From Streptomyces pyxinicus (GTDB taxonomy: Bacteria; Actinomycetota; Actinomycetes; Streptomycetales; Streptomycetaceae): a stretch of DNA of 64,000 bases. Position numbers and translations under genes: made by a program. The stretch is taken from the NCBI RefSeq assembly GCF_024753135.1, contig NZ_JANUGP010000007.1, forward strand, positions 186,001-250,000, in the 5' to 3' direction. Positions 31,032-39,854 of the stretch are shown in pieces. Positions within the stretch are counted from its first letter, which is position 1. The number at the start of each line of letters is the position of its first letter. The notes beneath the pieces are model-generated. The model ran no database searches and was not told the origin of the DNA. It saw only the letters and a program-made list of their open reading frames with translations.

Positions 31032-33821
31032 TCAGCGGTGCGAGGTGTACTCCACGACCTGCTGGAAGGTCGGCCGGTTCTGCCAGCTGATCTTGCCGTG
31101 CTTGATGCCGCCCAGGGTGCGCTGGGCGATCGAGTCGGCGCACCACTGGTCGCCGGCGGAGCACTGGTCGTCGCCCGGGTAGACCTGGGCGGCGGTCAGT
31201 CCGGCCGCCTGCTTGAGGGTGCTGATCAGGGTGTCACGGCAGGCGGTGAGGCTCCCGCCGCCGCAGTAGGTGTGCGCGAGCCCGCCCTGGACGTTCTCGC
31301 CGAGCACCGCCCGTATGTCCTTGTCGACATAGCTCCACCAGCCGTACTGGAAGGAGCTTCCGGCGTGCGAGCCGGTCGGGCCGTGACCGGCGGAGGGTGC
31401 CTCGTCGACCGGCAGGTTGTGGGTGAGGGCGGTGTAGAGGTCGGTGCCGAGACCCGGCTCGAACTCGGCCTTGACGAGCAGCGGCCACCAGGCGTCCAGG
31501 ATGCGGACGGCGTCGGCGTTCGCGTAGGTCTTGGAGCCGGCCGAGGTCTCCGTGCGCTTGGCGCCCGAGCTGACCCACGCCTGGAGCTTGCTCACCGCGG
31601 CGGCGGCCGTGGGGTCGGTCACCGCCGCCGAGTCGACCACCTTCAGCAGTTCGGGCAGCACGTCCTCGGCGCGCAGGTCGGCGACGGCCGCGTCCGACAT
31701 GGCCTGCACCAGCTTGGTACGGGTCACGCCGCCGGCCGCGACGAGCTTCTTGACCCGGTCGTCCAGCAGGTCGCCGCGGTGCACCGAGCCGTCGCCCCAG
31801 GACGCGGTGGTGTAGTCCTGGGCCTGCTTGTTGTTCCAGGAGATGTAGTAGTCCTGGTCGACGGAGTTGGGGTGCGCGGCGGGCGGGGTGTAGTCGGCGG
31901 TGTTGCCGTCCCCGTTCCAGTTCTTCCACTCGTACGCCGGCCGCGCCCAGACGGGGAACTCGGCGTCGACGCCGGTCGCCCGGACCGGGTTGTCGCCGCT
32001 GTTGTAGTAGGCGGTGTGCTGGGAGTCGGCGTAGAACCAGTTGAAGGTGAAGTTGATGTGCTGCGCCGCCCGCTGGAAGTCCGCCGGGCCCTTGACGTAG
32101 TCGGGGTCGTTGAGCATCTGGAAGCCGATGATGGAGTCGGCCTCGTGCAGGTACGAGGAGCGCAGGGTGGTGTAGGCGACCTTCTTGCCGCCGACGGTGG
32201 CCCGGTACTGCACCGGCCCGTACTTGGTGCGCCACACCCGCATGGTGTACGAACCGGCCGCCGTGCCGTCGGCCAGGGTGGGCTTCCAGGAGTTCTTCTG
32301 CTCGACCTTGTCCATGGCCGTGCAGGTGCCGCGGTACAGGTAGTGGTAGTCGTCCTGGCACAGTTCGACGGCGTAGGTGTCGATGATGTCCTGGCCGGAC
32401 GTGGTGGCGCTCCACGAGTAGTCCTGGCCGCGGCCGAGTTCGACGTACATGCTCAGGCCCGCGAAGGAGGCGCCGCGCGCGCTGAGGCCGGGGCCCTGGA
32501 TCTCCTGGAGCATCAGCAGCTGCGGCGCGAAGTAGCCGGTCTGCGGTCCGAAGACGGCGATGGGGTGGCCGCTCGCGGTGTGCTTGCCGCTGACCACCAG
32601 GGCGTTGGACATGCCGCGCCTGGCCGAGCCGAGGGTGGCCTTGGCCGCCGAGGTGGACATGCCCTTGGCGGCGGCGGTGGCCGCGCTGCCGGTGCGGTCG
32701 TAGACGAGGGGTTCCTGGGTCACGCTGCCCGCGTCGGGCAGGGCCTCGCCCTGGGCGTCGGCGGGCTTGGTGGCGTAGGGGAAGCTCTGCCCGTCGTGCA
32801 CGGTGAGGGCCGCCTCGGGGTCGTTGCGCTCACGGAAGGACTCCCAGACCCTGGTGCCCTCCTCGACGCCGTACTTGGACTGGGCGGCGATCAGGGACAG
32901 GGCGTTGTCGACCTCGCCGCCCCCGCCGGAGCCGAACAGCGAGCCGATCACGGAGGCGAGCGCCACCAGGTCGGTCACCTTGAAGTGCTCGATGGTGCCG
33001 GCGTTGGTGATGGCGTCCTTGTGCCCGGTCAGGTCGTACTCGCCGGGGAAGTAGCGGCCGCTGTCGGAGGCGTCGATGTAGGCGTTGATGCCGTCCAGGT
33101 AGGCCTTGACGTCAGCGAGGGCCTGCGCGCCCCGGTCGCCGCTGTTCGCCACGGCGTTGTCGATCTGCGCCTGGAGGTCGGCCTCGGTGTAGGGGGCGTT
33201 GCGGTAGAACTGCTGCTCCAGGCCCTGGTTGGCGGCGGCGCCGCCGGCGAAGCCGGTGAGCTGGCCGCGGCCCACGTGCCGGAAGACGTCCATCAGCCAC
33301 AGCCGGTCCTCGCCGGCGGCGTATCCGGCGCCGTACTCGGTGCCGTAGCGGGTGGTGCCGGTGATGTGGGGCACACCGGTCTTCTTGTCGCGGACGATGG
33401 TGACGTCGGAGCGCCCGCCGGGCTTCTCGGTGGAGGCGATCTGGTCGGCGGGGACGCCGAAGGAGGCGTCGTTGAAGAAGGTGTTGATCTTCGCGTCGGT
33501 CAGGGCCGGGTAGCCGGTGGCGAGGTTGGCGTACGGGCCGAGCTGGTCCTCGGCGTGCGCGGGCTGGGTGCCGAAGGCCTGGTTGAGGAGGATCTGCGCG
33601 AGGGTGGCGTTGCCGTTCTCACCGGGCGGCAGGATGTCCGAACACTGGCCGCCGCAGTAGTCGTTGGAGGCGGCGGTGCCGGCCGCCGACGCGGCCGTCT
33701 GGGTGAGCGGGACGAGAAGACCGGTTATCAGTACGCATACCGACGCCGTCTTCAGGAACCCGAAGAGTCTGCGGGACGTTCTCACTCTGTCGAAGGCGTT
33801 ACGTGGGGTTCGCCGTTGCAT
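31032..33821 (-). CDS. Secreted penicillin-acylase-family N-terminal nucleophile hydrolase
   Basis: This 929-residue precursor has a long signal peptide to about residue 48 (ends AASAA). The family block TGVPHITGTTRYGTEYGAGYAAGEDRLWLMD is around 150-178. After a spacer region comes RRGMSNALVVSG with Ser405, which should become the N-terminal nucleophile after autocatalytic cleavage. The beta chain includes FGPQTGYFAPQ and ELGRGQDYSWSATT. It hydrolyses an amide side chain: penicillins, acyl-homoserine lactones or natural lipopeptides are known family substrates, none provable here. Confidence 0.9.
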   Translation of the reverse strand: MQRRTPRNAFDRVRTSRRLFGFLKTASVCVLITGLLVPLTQTAASAAGTAASNDYCGGQCSDILPPGENGNATLAQILLNQAFGTQPAHAEDQLGPYANLATGYPALTDAKINTFFNDASFGVPADQIASTEKPGGRSDVTIVRDKKTGVPHITGTTRYGTEYGAGYAAGEDRLWLMDVFRHVGRGQLTGFAGGAAANQGLEQQFYRNAPYTEADLQAQIDNAVANSGDRGAQALADVKAYLDGINAYIDASDSGRYFPGEYDLTGHKDAITNAGTIEHFKVTDLVALASVIGSLFGSGGGGEVDNALSLIAAQSKYGVEEGTRVWESFRERNDPEAALTVHDGQSFPYATKPADAQGEALPDAGSVTQEPLVYDRTGSAATAAAKGMSTSAAKATLGSARRGMSNALVVSGKHTASGHPIAVFGPQTGYFAPQLLMLQEIQGPGLSARGASFAGLSMYVELGRGQDYSWSATTSGQDIIDTYAVELCQDDYHYLYRGTCTAMDKVEQKNSWKPTLADGTAAGSYTMRVWRTKYGPVQYRATVGGKKVAYTTLRSSYLHEADSIIGFQMLNDPDYVKGPADFQRAAQHINFTFNWFYADSQHTAYYNSGDNPVRATGVDAEFPVWARPAYEWKNWNGDGNTADYTPPAAHPNSVDQDYYISWNNKQAQDYTTASWGDGSVHRGDLLDDRVKKLVAAGGVTRTKLVQAMSDAAVADLRAEDVLPELLKVVDSAAVTDPTAAAAVSKLQAWVSSGAKRTETSAGSKTYANADAVRILDAWWPLLVKAEFEPGLGTDLYTALTHNLPVDEAPSAGHGPTGSHAGSSFQYGWWSYVDKDIRAVLGENVQGGLAHTYCGGGSLTACRDTLISTLKQAAGLTAAQVYPGDDQCSAGDQWCADSIAQRTLGGIKHGKISWQNRPTFQQVVEYTSHR

Positions 33822-34031
33822 GGCAGCTCCTAGGACAAGGGTGCGCGAACGTTACCGCCGGTATCCCCACGTTAAAAGGTGAACATGCGTCACTTTTCAA
33901 GAAGCGTGACCCAGGACGACCCGAGAAGAGATGGAGCCGATTCGCCTGTCGATACGTCTACTCGACGACGTCCGCGCGACGAAGCCGAAGTGACCGGAGT
34001 ACAGGTGCAGGTGTGACGGAGGTGCAGGGCG

Positions 34032-34634
34032 ATGGCAGGTTTCCGGAGTCTGGCGAGACAGGTACGCGATCCGGGCTGTGACCTGGCACTGCGGCGGTAC
34101 TCACTGCGCAAGTGCCTTGAGAAGTTCGCCCCTTACGGGCATCGGGCGACCTGGGACCATCTGTGCTCCCGGGCGGGGTTCGGCCCCGAGGACCGCTCCC
34201 CCGAACCGGCGCGGCTCGTGGCCGCGCTGGAGGAGTTGGAGGAGGCCCGCTCGGTCTGGCAGGCGTACGAGACGGAGTTCACCGAGCGGCGCAGGAAGGA
34301 GAAGCACGACGGGCTGCGGCGGCCGGGCAGTGTGGACGACTGGCACCGGATGACCTGGGGCGGTTTCGGGGTCGCCTGGTGCGACGACCCGCGCGTGCAC
34401 CCGAGGGCGCCGCTCGCCGAGGTCCTGCGCCGGCTGATCGCCGCCCTGGAGCGGGCCCCGGGCTCCTGCTGCCCGGTCTGCGCCGGCGAGCACCTGGTCT
34501 GGCGGTACGGCCTGGACCACGATCCGTCCTCCGGCCCGGTCTGCGCGGACTGCGGAATCCTGGTCCCGCGTCCGGTGCTGACGGACCGGGCGCTGGCGTT
34601 CGCTCGGCGGGAACGGTTGCTCATGTCGGCGTGA
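34032..34634 (+). CDS. Hypothetical protein with C-terminal zinc-ribbon-like cysteines
   Basis: This 200-residue soluble protein has a basic, helical N-terminal region (LARQVRDPGCDLALRRYSLRKCLEKFAPYG), a central DDWHRMTWGGFGVAWCDDP and a C-terminal pair of Cys knuckles (CCPVCAGEH...CADCGILVPRP) that could bind zinc. There is no signal peptide. I do not recognise a family; the layout suggests a nucleic-acid or protein-binding role, which is inference. Confidence 0.7.
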   Translation: MAGFRSLARQVRDPGCDLALRRYSLRKCLEKFAPYGHRATWDHLCSRAGFGPEDRSPEPARLVAALEELEEARSVWQAYETEFTERRRKEKHDGLRRPGSVDDWHRMTWGGFGVAWCDDPRVHPRAPLAEVLRRLIAALERAPGSCCPVCAGEHLVWRYGLDHDPSSGPVCADCGILVPRPVLTDRALAFARRERLLMSA

Positions 34635-34847
34635 CGGGCCCGTGCGGGGCTGGTGGGAGGGGGTGCGCGAGAGGCGCGCGTGACTGTGTCTGGGGGCGCG
34701 CGGCTGTGGCTGGGGGCGCGTTTCGGACTGGGGGTGCGCTTCGGGCTGCGGGGGCTTGAGGGCTCGGGGCGTGGGCCGCTCGGGGGCTTGTGGCTCCTGG
34801 CTCATGGCTCATGGCCGTGGGGCGGTGCGGGCTGGCACCATCGAGGG

Positions 34848-35552
34848 ATGGTGCAGGTCTGTCTCAACGGGCGGCGTTCGGCAGCGGACGGCGCGGCGGT
34901 TCCGACGTCCCCGGGTGAGTTGGCGCGGGCGGCGGCCGAAGCGGTCGCGGCCGGTGCCACCTCGGTCCACGTCCATCCGAAGAACCCGTGCGGGGAGGAC
35001 AGTCTCTCCCCGCGCGTGCTGGCGCCGGTGCTGGAGGCCGTGCGCGCCCGGGTGCGGGTCCCCGTCGGGGTGACCACGGGCGCGTGGGCCGAACCCGATC
35101 CGGCCGACCGGCTGGCGCGGGTGCGCGGTTGGGCGGTGCGGCCCGACTTCGCCTCGGTCAACTGGCACGAGGAGGGCGCCGAGGCGATCGCCGCCGAGCT
35201 GCTGGAGATGGGCGTCGGTGTGGAGGCGGGCATCTGGTCGGGCACGGACGGCGCGGCCCGCTTCGGGGCCTCCCCCTTGGGGCCCCGGGTGCTCAGGGTG
35301 CTGGCCGAGGTGACCGACCCGGACCCGGCGACCGCCGAGGAGTCCGCGTGGGCGCTGCTGGCCGAGCTGGGCCGGGCGTTCGGCCGCCCGGTGCTGCTGC
35401 ACGGCGAGGAGGGCGGCACCTGGCCGGTGCTGCGGCTGGCCGGCCGGCTGGGCCTGGACACCCGTATCGGCGTGGAGGACACCCTGCTGCTGCCGGACGG
35501 CCGCCGGGCCGCCTCCAACGCCGAGCTGGTCGCTCAGGCGCTGGCCCAGTAG
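34848..35552 (+). CDS. Beta-keto acid cleavage enzyme family protein (BKACE, DUF849)
   Basis: This 234-residue protein has the TIM-barrel BKACE features: VCLNGRR at the start, ATSVHVHPKNPCGEDSL (metal-binding His pair), PVGVTTGAW, DFASVNWHEEGAEAIA and LLHGEEGGTWPVLRLA. BKACE enzymes condense a beta-keto acid with acetyl-CoA and cleave it. This protein is shorter than the roughly 270-310 residues usual in the family, so it may be a compact or diverged member. The ATG at 34848 has GAGGG upstream. Its 3' end overlaps the next, converging gene by 19 bp. Confidence 0.8.
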   Translation: MVQVCLNGRRSAADGAAVPTSPGELARAAAEAVAAGATSVHVHPKNPCGEDSLSPRVLAPVLEAVRARVRVPVGVTTGAWAEPDPADRLARVRGWAVRPDFASVNWHEEGAEAIAAELLEMGVGVEAGIWSGTDGAARFGASPLGPRVLRVLAEVTDPDPATAEESAWALLAELGRAFGRPVLLHGEEGGTWPVLRLAGRLGLDTRIGVEDTLLLPDGRRAASNAELVAQALAQ

Positions 35553-36253
35553 GGGTCGTCCCACCGGAGGGGATCGGGCAGCCCTACCAGCTCCGCCCGC
35601 TTGGCCAGGTCGTGCTCGCCCCGTGCGCGCAGCCGGGGCGCGGCGTGCCGGGCGAACCACGCCTGGAGTTCGGCGACACCGGCGTCCTGGTCGGCGTGCC
35701 ACCAGGAGAACGGCCAGTCGTCGCACTGGAGGTCGTAGAGCCAGGAGTCCGCACAGCTGACGAGGTGGGCGTCGGCGACGGGAGCCGAGGGCCACCGGTC
35801 GAGCAGGGGGGTCATCGTGGAGAGGATGCCGGTGCAGGTCTCGAAGACGTCGGCGACGGGGTACGGCGGCTCGGGGGTGGCCAGGGTCTCCTGCCACCAG
35901 GCGAACACGAAGTTCTCCACGGCCGAGGCCTGCTCGGCGGGCCAGGAGCGCCAGTCGACCTGGTGCAGGCCCTGCGCCTCCCAGCCGAGGCGGTCGAAGG
36001 CGCCGTCGGCCAGCGCGCGTGCCGCCGGGGGAAGCAGGCGGCGCATGGCCGCCGCGTTGTCGTCGAAGTGGTCGGAGACCTCTCTCATGAACATCTCGAC
36101 CACGTCCACCGGGACGGATACGTCCGGCGTGCGCAGATAGGCGACCTCCTCGGGGAGGTGACAGCGGCCACAGCCGCTCTCGCCGGGGCTCACGCAGCCG
36201 GCGAAGACGGTGTCGATATCCGCGAGGGCCGCGGTGAGTGCGGGTGAGCGCAA
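35534..36253 (-). CDS. Conserved hypothetical protein with N-terminal CxxC motif
   Basis: This 239-residue protein has near its start GCVSPGESGCGRCHLPEEVAYL, with three cysteines and a histidine that could bind a metal. The rest is helical and Trp-rich (FVFAWWQETLA, DDWPFSWWHADQDAG). There is no signal peptide. It resembles uncharacterised Streptomyces proteins; no function is assigned. Confidence 0.7.
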   Translation of the reverse strand: MRSPALTAALADIDTVFAGCVSPGESGCGRCHLPEEVAYLRTPDVSVPVDVVEMFMREVSDHFDDNAAAMRRLLPPAARALADGAFDRLGWEAQGLHQVDWRSWPAEQASAVENFVFAWWQETLATPEPPYPVADVFETCTGILSTMTPLLDRWPSAPVADAHLVSCADSWLYDLQCDDWPFSWWHADQDAGVAELQAWFARHAAPRLRARGEHDLAKRAELVGLPDPLRWDDPYWASA

Positions 36254-36483
36254 GGGAGTTCGGTCCCGTCGGTACTCCGCGCACGGCGTCGCCGCCGGCC
36301 GAAGATCGCGACTCTACCAGCGGCTGATCCGCTTGCCTCTTGTTCGCGAAGGACGTGGCCAGCTGTGGGATCCCCTCCGTCCCTGCCGTCCCGCTCGGTC
36401 TTGCGGGCGGTGCCCTTGTCCATGCTCGCGGCGGGACCGCTGCCGGAACCAGGCAGAACCCCGCCGCCCGAGCCCCGCAGCCC

Positions 36484-36942
36484 TCAGTGGCCCTCGGGCA
36501 GCAAGCGGGAGCCTGTCAGGCGGGCGCCCGTGGCGTCGTCGGGGTTGGAGAGGACGCAGGTAGCCAGGGAGAGGCAGCCGCAGCCGATGCAGTCGGTGAG
36601 GTGGTCACGGAGTCGGTTGAGGCGGCGGATGCGTTCGTCGAGTTCGGAGCGCCACTTCTCGGAGAGGCGGGCCCAGTCCTCGCGGGTCGGGGTCCGCTCC
36701 TCGGGGAGTTCCGCGAGGGCCTCGCGGACCGTGGCCAGCGGGATGCCGACCCGTTGGGCCGCCCGGACGAAGGCGACCCGGCGCAGGGTGTCACGGGTGT
36801 AGCGGCGCTGGTTGCCGGTGGTGCGCCTGCTGCTGATCAGGCCCTTGGACTCGTAGAAGTGCAGGGCGGAAACGGCGGCGCCGCTGCGCGCGGAGAGCTG
36901 GCCGACGGTCAGCTCGTGGATCTTCTCGGGGATCTGGGGCAC
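36484..36942 (-). CDS. soxR: Redox-sensing MerR-family regulator SoxR
   Basis: This 152-residue protein has a MerR DNA-binding domain at about 9-75 (ELTVGQLSARSGAAVSALHFYESKGLISS, RRYTRDTLRRVAFV) and a dimerisation helix. The 2Fe-2S binding set is C118-x2-C121-x-C123-x5-C129, the SoxR hallmark. In Streptomyces SoxR senses redox-active secondary metabolites such as actinorhodin and activates export and modifying genes. No SoxR target box was found in this window, so its regulon is elsewhere. Confidence 0.95.
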   Translation of the reverse strand: MPQIPEKIHELTVGQLSARSGAAVSALHFYESKGLISSRRTTGNQRRYTRDTLRRVAFVRAAQRVGIPLATVREALAELPEERTPTREDWARLSEKWRSELDERIRRLNRLRDHLTDCIGCGCLSLATCVLSNPDDATGARLTGSRLLPEGH

Positions 36943-36980
36943 TCCTCAGAGCCTACCGATCCGCTCACCCGTGCCATCCG

Positions 36981-37023
36981 TTGACATCGCCCTCCCGCCC
37001 GACCATGCTAAGCAGTTGCTTAG
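36981..37023 (+). promoter_or_regulatory. maoC promoter with overlapping TetR operator
   Basis: A -35 box TTGACA (36981-36986) is followed at normal spacing by a -10-like CATGCTA that overlaps the perfect palindrome CTAAGCAGTTGCTTAG (37008-37023). A related sequence lies upstream of the nearby TetR gene (38221-38236). A repressor bound here would block RNA polymerase directly. Confidence 0.7.
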
Positions 37024-37047
37024 AGACGCGAGCGAGAGGCCGGGAAC

Positions 37048-37509
37048 ATGGCAGAACCGAGGACCTTCACCTCCCCCGACGAGCTGAAGGCGGCGGTCGG
37101 CGAGCAGCTGGGCTACACCGACTGGCTGGAGGTCGACCAGAAGCGGATCGACCTGTTCGCCGAGGCCACCGGGGACCACCAGTGGATCCACGTCGACCCG
37201 GAGAAGGCGGCCCAGGGCCCGTTCGGGACGACCATCGCGCACGGTTACCTCACGCTGTCCCTGCTCCCGCTGTTCGGCCCGCAGCTGATCCGGGTCGAGG
37301 GCGTGCGCATGGGCGTGAACTACGGCACCAACAAGGTCCGCTTCCCCGCCCCCGTCCCGGTCGGCTCCCGGCTGCGCGCCACCGCGACCGTCACCGGTGT
37401 CGAGGACGTCACCGGCGGTGTCCAGGTCGCCGTCGCCTTCACCGTGGAGCGCGAGGGCGGCGACAAGCCGGTGTGCGTCGCGGAGTCGGTCTCCCGCTAC
37501 TACCTCTGA
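37048..37509 (+). CDS. MaoC-like (R)-hydratase
   Basis: This 153-residue single hot-dog domain has the hydratase 2 motif FAEATGDHQWIHVDPEKAAQGPFGTTIAHG, containing the catalytic Asp and His. This is typical of (R)-specific enoyl-CoA hydratases. It hydrates trans-2-enoyl-CoA to (R)-3-hydroxyacyl-CoA. It converges with a TetR gene; shared palindromes suggest repression by it. Confidence 0.9.
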   Translation: MAEPRTFTSPDELKAAVGEQLGYTDWLEVDQKRIDLFAEATGDHQWIHVDPEKAAQGPFGTTIAHGYLTLSLLPLFGPQLIRVEGVRMGVNYGTNKVRFPAPVPVGSRLRATATVTGVEDVTGGVQVAVAFTVEREGGDKPVCVAESVSRYYL

Positions 37510-37531
37510 TACGTCAGAGCGCGGGCGCGTC

Positions 37532-38155
37532 TCAGCGCGCGCCCACCATCCGCAGCACCAGGCCGGCATAGAGTTCGCCGACCTGCTCGGGGGTGCGCGG
37601 GCCGTTGACGTCGAACCAGCGGGCCACGTCGATGCAGAGTGACAGCACCGCGAGCGTGGTGCCCTTCACGTCGGGCACGTCGAACTCGCCGGCCGCGACG
37701 CCGTCCTCGATGATCCCGCGCACCTCGGCGTCCACCTGCCGGCGCAGCGCGACGATCTCCGCGCGGGACTCGGGGCCGAGCGCGTCCAGCTCGTACTGCA
37801 CGACCCGCGCGGTGGTGCGCCGCCCGGCGTGCCAGCGGACGAAGGAGCTGACGGCGTCGGCCAGCCGCTCCCGGGCGGTGCCCTCGCGGCGGGCGGCCGT
37901 GCGCAGGATGTCGAGCGCCTTGTCGTGCCCGATCCGGCTGATCCGGTGGAGCAGCTCTTCCTTGGTCTTGTAGTGGATGTAGAGCGCGGCCGGGCTCATC
38001 CCGGCCCGGCCGGCGATGTCGCGGGTGGTCGTCGCGTGGTAGCCGCGCTCGGCGAAGGCCTCCACGGCGGCGACCAGCAGCCGCCGGGCCGCGTCAGGGG
38101 TGACCTGTTCCCACGGCTCCACTTCGCCGCCGGTCGTCTCCTCCGCCGTACTCAT
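37532..38155 (-). CDS. TetR-family regulator (probable repressor of maoC)
   Basis: This 207-residue protein has the HTH TTTRDIAGRAGMSPAALYIHYKTKEELLHRI at about 42-72, followed by a TetR ligand domain (WFDVNGPRTPEQVGELYAGLVLRMV) typical of acyl-CoA-linked regulators. The ATG at 38155 was chosen by HTH position. Operator-like sequences are found before this gene and before maoC. Confidence 0.88.
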   Translation of the reverse strand: MSTAEETTGGEVEPWEQVTPDAARRLLVAAVEAFAERGYHATTTRDIAGRAGMSPAALYIHYKTKEELLHRISRIGHDKALDILRTAARREGTARERLADAVSSFVRWHAGRRTTARVVQYELDALGPESRAEIVALRRQVDAEVRGIIEDGVAAGEFDVPDVKGTTLAVLSLCIDVARWFDVNGPRTPEQVGELYAGLVLRMVGAR

Positions 38156-38220
38156 CGCTCGCTCGGCCCCTCTCGGTGACAGAAGCACCACTTGACAGAG
38201 GCACCACCATACCGCCGACG

Positions 38221-38236
38221 GTGAGCGAGCGCTTAG
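38221..38236. promoter_or_regulatory. Second copy of the CTAAGC operator, upstream of tetR
   Basis: The minus-strand sequence CTAAGCGCTCGCTCAC matches 12 of 16 positions of the palindrome CTAAGCAGTTGCTTAG before maoC. It overlaps the last codon of the upstream YiaA/B-like gene. Confidence 0.55.
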
Positions 38237-38535
38237 TGTGGCCGCTCAGGGGTTTTTTCGAAGGGGTCGTGCTCGGCCAGCAGCTTCTCCAGCCGGGCCT
38301 GGTCGACGCGGCTGACGATCTGGCCGGCCTCCTGCCGGTCCCGGATCACCTTGGCGAGGGTGAAGGCGGAGGTGACGAGGTAGAGGACGGCGATGGCGAG
38401 GAAGGCCCGCACCCAGGCGTTGGCGTCCAGCCGGTAGATGCCGATGGCGGCGGCGGCCATGGCGACCGCGAAGGAGGCGACGGACTGGCCGTAGAAGGCG
38501 GCCGTGCTCTGCTGCTTGACCGGTGTCTCACTCAT
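38233..38535 (-). CDS. YiaA/YiaB two-helix membrane protein
   Basis: This 100-residue protein has the YiaA/B core FYGQSVASFAVAMAAAAIGIYRLDANAWVRAFLAIAVLYLVTSAFTLAKVIRD, two transmembrane helices joined by a short loop, then a charged cytosolic tail. The family's role is unknown. It is transcribed toward the TetR gene. Confidence 0.82.
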   Translation of the reverse strand: MSETPVKQQSTAAFYGQSVASFAVAMAAAAIGIYRLDANAWVRAFLAIAVLYLVTSAFTLAKVIRDRQEAGQIVSRVDQARLEKLLAEHDPFEKTPERPH

Positions 38536-38596
38536 GGCACCGAGCATCCGCCGCCGGAGCGCGCCGCACATCCGCGCGGGTACTCAGACGGGGTAC

Positions 38597-39748
38597 TCAG
38601 AACGCCGAAACCCCGGTCAGGGAGCGGCCGATGAGCAGTTTCTGGATCTGGCTGGTGCCCTCGTAGAGGGTCATCACGCGGGCGTCACGCAGGAGTTTGC
38701 CGACGGGGTACTCGTCGATGTAGCCGTAGCCGCCGAAGACCTGGAGCGCGTTGTTCGCGGCGCGCACGGCCGCCTCGGAGGCGAACAGTTTGGCCTTGGA
38801 GGACTCCACGGCGAAGGGTTCGCCCCGGTCGATCAGGTCGGCGACCCGCCAGGTCAGCAGCCGGGCCGCGTCCACGTCGACGGCGATGTCGCTGATCAGC
38901 TCCTGCACCAGCTGGTGGCGGGCGATGGGCTTGCCGAACTGCTCGCGCTCCCCCGCGTAGCCGACGGCGGCGTCGAGCGCGGCCTGGGCGATGCCGACGC
39001 AGCCGGCGGCCACCGACATCCGGCCCTTGGCGAGCGCGGACATGGCGACCGAGAAGCCCTTGCCCTCCTCGCCGAGCATCGCCGAGGCGGGTATCCGCAC
39101 GCCCTCCAGGACCAGTTCGGCGGTGGCCTGGCCGCGCAGCCCGAGCTTGCCGTGGACGGTACGGCGGGTCAGGCCGGGGGTGTCGGCGGGCACCAGGAAG
39201 GCGGTCACGCCCTGGTGGCCGGGGGCGTCGGTGGAGCGGGCGAAGAGCAGCACCACATCGGCCCAGGTGCCGTTGGTGATGAACATCTTGGTGCCGTCGA
39301 GGACGTAGTCGTCGCCGTCGCGTACGGCCCGGGTGGTGAGGTTGCCGGCGTCGGAGCCGGTGCCCGGTTCGGTGAGGCCGAAGCAGCCGACGTACGCGCC
39401 GGACGTCAGCCCCGGCAGCCACCGCCGCTTCTGCTCCTCGCTCCCCCAGGCGGCGATGGTCTTGGCGACGAGGCCGAGCGAGACGGAGACGATGCCACGC
39501 ACGGAGGAGTCGCCTCGGCCCAGTTCCTCGGTGACCAGGCAGTACGACAGGTGGTCGCCGCCCGAGCCGCCGTACTCCTCGGGGACCGTCAGCCCGAGGA
39601 AGCCGACCTCGCCGAGCTTTCTCACGATGCCCCGGTCGACCTCCTCGGCGCGGTCCCAGGCGATCACGTGCGGGGCGATCTCGCGCGTCACGAAGTCCCG
39701 GGCGAGCCGTCGTACGGCCGCCTGTTCCTCGCTGAGACCCAGGTTCAC
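38597..39748 (-). CDS. Acyl-CoA dehydrogenase
   Basis: This 383-residue protein is classical family size. It contains CFGLTEPGTGSDAGNL, KMFITNGTWADV, GRMSVAAGCVGIAQAALD, QVFGGYGYIDEYPVGKLLRDARV and the C-terminal LYEGTSQIQKLLIGR; the catalytic base Glu lies in YEGTS as in short/medium-chain enzymes. It oxidises acyl-CoA to enoyl-CoA using FAD. GTG codons at 39751 and 39748 are both possible starts. It is divergent from a TetR gene, with a 19-bp palindrome between. Confidence 0.92.
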   Translation of the reverse strand: MNLGLSEEQAAVRRLARDFVTREIAPHVIAWDRAEEVDRGIVRKLGEVGFLGLTVPEEYGGSGGDHLSYCLVTEELGRGDSSVRGIVSVSLGLVAKTIAAWGSEEQKRRWLPGLTSGAYVGCFGLTEPGTGSDAGNLTTRAVRDGDDYVLDGTKMFITNGTWADVVLLFARSTDAPGHQGVTAFLVPADTPGLTRRTVHGKLGLRGQATAELVLEGVRIPASAMLGEEGKGFSVAMSALAKGRMSVAAGCVGIAQAALDAAVGYAGEREQFGKPIARHQLVQELISDIAVDVDAARLLTWRVADLIDRGEPFAVESSKAKLFASEAAVRAANNALQVFGGYGYIDEYPVGKLLRDARVMTLYEGTSQIQKLLIGRSLTGVSAF

Positions 39749-39809
39749 CACGTGATCACCCCACACGGACGGTTCTTGGCAGCGGTACGTCTTTGAAAGC
39801 CGTACATTT

Positions 39810-39828
39810 AAATTAGCACTGCTAGTTT
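39810..39828. promoter_or_regulatory. Candidate TetR operator between acyl-CoA dehydrogenase and tetR
   Basis: AAATTAGCACTGCTAGTTT is a 19-bp palindrome with one mismatched pair. A close relative (AAACTAGCGATGTCAGTTT) lies before the aldehyde dehydrogenase gene at 43112-43130. Confidence 0.7.
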
Positions 39829-39854
39829 CAGTTCGGGACCCTACTATGTGCGCC

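Noticed and set aside
30969..33833. 954-codon open frame opposite the penicillin-acylase gene
   Set aside because: Composition is Gly/Val/Ala shadow sequence typical of the antisense of a high-GC gene; the minus-strand frame has clear family motifs.
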